From RGIG8775 sp045537235 (lineage in GTDB: Bacteria > Bacillota > Clostridia > Oscillospirales > CAG-272), in assembly GCA_045537235.1 (NCBI GenBank), contig JAZSPB010000019.1, forward strand, positions 1-5,998: 5,998 bases of DNA, read 5' to 3'. A program made the translations under genes and the position numbers. Each line of letters begins with the position of its first letter. Positions within the stretch are counted from its first letter, which is position 1. Below the pieces are notes generated by a model that saw nothing but the letters and a program-made list of their open reading frames with translations, did not search any database and was not told the origin of the DNA. Below are positions 4,977 to 5,998 of this stretch, piece after piece.

Positions 4977-5176
4977 TCAAACATGACCTTTACTCGCTGC
5001 CCCATTTTCTTCTTTGTTTTTTAAATCAAATTCGGGAAAACAAAGCAAAAAGTAGTCACACTCGTCGCAACAACACTCAAAGCCTTGCTCGCCGTTTCCA
5101 AGACAAACAGTAGGCTCTCCGGGTGTAAGTTCTACGCCGGTAATGTCTATTACCCTTTTTGAATATTCATGCTCAT
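4977..5176 (-). CDS. Small cysteine-rich protein with an apparently frameshifted start
   Basis: The open frame encodes EHEYSKRVIDITGVELTPGE, followed by a six-cysteine cluster (VCLGNG...ECCCDECDYFLLC) and a polar tail. The cluster could bind zinc or an iron-sulfur centre. I know similar short Clostridia proteins only as hypothetical, so no function is claimed. AGGAGG (5181-5186) is followed after four bases by ATG (5174-5176), but that ATG opens only MSMNIQKG. One more G after the ATG would give M-E-H-E-Y-S-K in the cysteine-rich frame. The frame itself is open back to an ATG at 5228, but that start has no ribosome site and the extra residues span a terminator hairpin. The gene is therefore probably inactivated by a one-base loss, misassembled, or started in an unusual way. 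It follows the recombinase on the same strand. Confidence 0.5.
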
Positions 5177-5196
5177 ATATCCTCCTATCGGCATAC

Positions 5197-5223
5197 AAAA
5201 AGTGCGCCAACCGAAGTTGCCGC
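5197..5223 (-). terminator. Terminator with a C(UUCG)G loop after the recombinase gene
   Basis: On the minus strand GCGGCAAC and GTTGGCGC form a stem with one G-G mismatch around a TTCG tetraloop closed by C-G, followed by ACTTTTTG. The + strand arms are 5216-5223 and 5204-5211. It lies 68 bases after the recombinase stop and just before the ribosome binding site of the cysteine-rich ORF, so it would separate the two genes. Confidence 0.6.
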
Positions 5224-5248
5224 CCCATAAGGAAGTATTTGTATGTAG

Positions 5249-5282
5249 GAGGTATTGTGACCGATTTGGGTCACAATACCTC
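5249..5282. repeat. Strong 14-bp perfect hairpin next to the recombinase gene
   Basis: GAGGTATTGTGACC (5249-5262) is exactly complementary to GGTCACAATACCTC (5269-5282) with a 6-base loop. It starts 8 bases beyond the recombinase stop codon. There is no T-tract in either direction, so it is not a standard terminator. It may protect the 3' end of the mRNA, work with the following terminator, or be a recombinase- or element-related site. Confidence 0.75.
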
Positions 5283-5290
5283 TTGCTGTG

Positions 5291-5998
5291 TTATACGGCT
5301 TCTTTATTGCCCTTGGTTCTGCCGTGAAGCACGATGCAATCGTCCTCTTTGGCTGTGGGCAGGTTAATGATGCCGACAGCATTGTAGTAAATCTCGATTT
5401 TTTGTTTTCTGTGTCCGCTACTCTTATCGGGAGCGTGGACAAGTATCTTATCAACCAAATCGTTAAGCATTTCTGCGGTCAGTTCCTCGGGATCGGTGTA
5501 CTTGCGAACGTTGGCAAGAAATTGTTTGAGATCCTTCAGTTCTTCCTCACCGTTCTCGATCATATCCTCAAGCTCGGCAATTCTGCGCTTTACCTCCGCT
5601 TGTTCCTTCTCATATTCCGAGGAAAGAAGGTCAAACTTCGCATCGGTAATTCTTCCCGTTGCCATATCCTCATAGGTTCGCTTGAATATGAGGTCAAGGG
5701 TTTGGTCGCGTTGCTTTAGGCTTACAATCTCCTTCTTCGCATTTGCGATAGAACGTTCGCGTACTCTGTCCGCTTTCTCAATTTCCTCACGCACAAAGCT
5801 TTCTTCAAACTGCTGCACATACGAGAGCATACTCTTGATATGCCTGAACACCAAGCTCATCAGCGTTTGCTGACGGATATAATGCACCGTACACGAGCTT
5901 GTATCCTTTCGGTATTGAGAGCAATTAAAGAAGTCTTGGCTATCGTCGAAGTACTTGGTCGTGCAGTAATAGAGCTTTGAGCCGCAATCCGCGCAAAA
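5291..5998 (-). CDS. Large serine recombinase, C-terminal part (runs off the window)
   Basis: 235 residues are visible and the frame is open to the right edge, so the catalytic resolvase domain and most of the recombinase domain lie outside. The visible part opens with the recombinase zinc ribbon: FCADCG (C2, C5), then C26 and C36 in FNCSQYRKDTSSC, followed by VHYIRQQTL. A long charged coiled coil runs from about 68 to 150 (EEIEKADRVRERSIANAKKE onward), the arm that controls att-site synapsis in this family. The C-terminal DPEELTAEMLNDLVDKILVH and QKIEIYYNAVG resemble the DUF4368 domain of Clostridia transposon and ICE recombinases. The product would catalyse site-specific integration and excision of a mobile element. 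The stop TAA is at 5291-5293. An internal GTG at 5887 could be mistaken for the start, but sequence upstream of it codes for the zinc ribbon. I cannot tell whether the N-terminal part is intact. Confidence 0.93.
   Translation of the reverse strand, partial: FCADCGSKLYYCTTKYFDDSQDFFNCSQYRKDTSSCTVHYIRQQTLMSLVFRHIKSMLSYVQQFEESFVREEIEKADRVRERSIANAKKEIVSLKQRDQTLDLIFKRTYEDMATGRITDAKFDLLSSEYEKEQAEVKRRIAELEDMIENGEEELKDLKQFLANVRKYTDPEELTAEMLNDLVDKILVHAPDKSSGHRKQKIEIYYNAVGIINLPTAKEDDCIVLHGRTKGNKEAV

Noticed and set aside
5185..5454. 89-codon minus-strand frame and the 143-codon + frame at the recombinase end
   Set aside because: Both overlap the recombinase C-terminus in other frames and pass through hairpins, with no domain evidence.

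Overview
The window reads as chromosomal DNA of an anaerobic Firmicute, most likely a gut Clostridium-class bacterium. The evidence is a textbook T-box leader, AGGAGG-type ribosome binding sites, near-consensus vegetative promoters (TTGACA-17-TATAAT), an ECF-type vitamin transporter subunit, a type III pantothenate kinase and a large serine recombinase of the Clostridia type. Genus and species cannot be fixed from the sequence. No rRNA, tRNA or CRISPR array was seen.

Left part, + strand (1-1926): a gene-free stretch with two inverted repeats is followed by a strong promoter (200-228) and a tryptophan-specific T-box leader (about 235-512). The specifier codon UGG and the acceptor-end base both fit tRNA-Trp. 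The leader ends in a terminator, then comes a possible 17-residue micro-ORF, then trpB (623-1840) with its own terminator. No trpA or other trp gene follows, so this is a stand-alone, T-box-controlled trpB. This suggests indole salvage, or a TrpA encoded elsewhere.

Middle part (1927-3198): the convergent gap after trpB holds a palindrome and a compact MITE-like inverted-repeat element (2019-2146). On the minus strand a two-gene unit with its own promoter encodes a SUKH (SMI1/KNR4) family protein and an overlapping small ORF with one hydrophobic segment, whose stop codon lies at the edge of the repeat element. The 2884-3157 stretch has no convincing gene but contains a short sequence also present near the left end of the window.

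Right-middle part, minus strand (3158-4707): a consensus promoter drives coaX (type III pantothenate kinase) followed by an ECF transporter S component, then a strong terminator. The pairing suggests a pantothenate uptake-and-phosphorylation unit at the start of coenzyme A synthesis, with the S component acting as PanT.

Right part (4708-5998): a regulatory or decayed stretch with an 18-bp-period direct repeat is followed by a small cysteine-rich ORF whose start appears to be broken by one missing base. Next come a terminator with a UUCG loop, a 14-bp perfect hairpin, and the C-terminal 235 residues of a large serine recombinase that runs off the right edge. This end is probably the margin of an integrated mobile element or its remnant, lying next to the housekeeping coaX unit.
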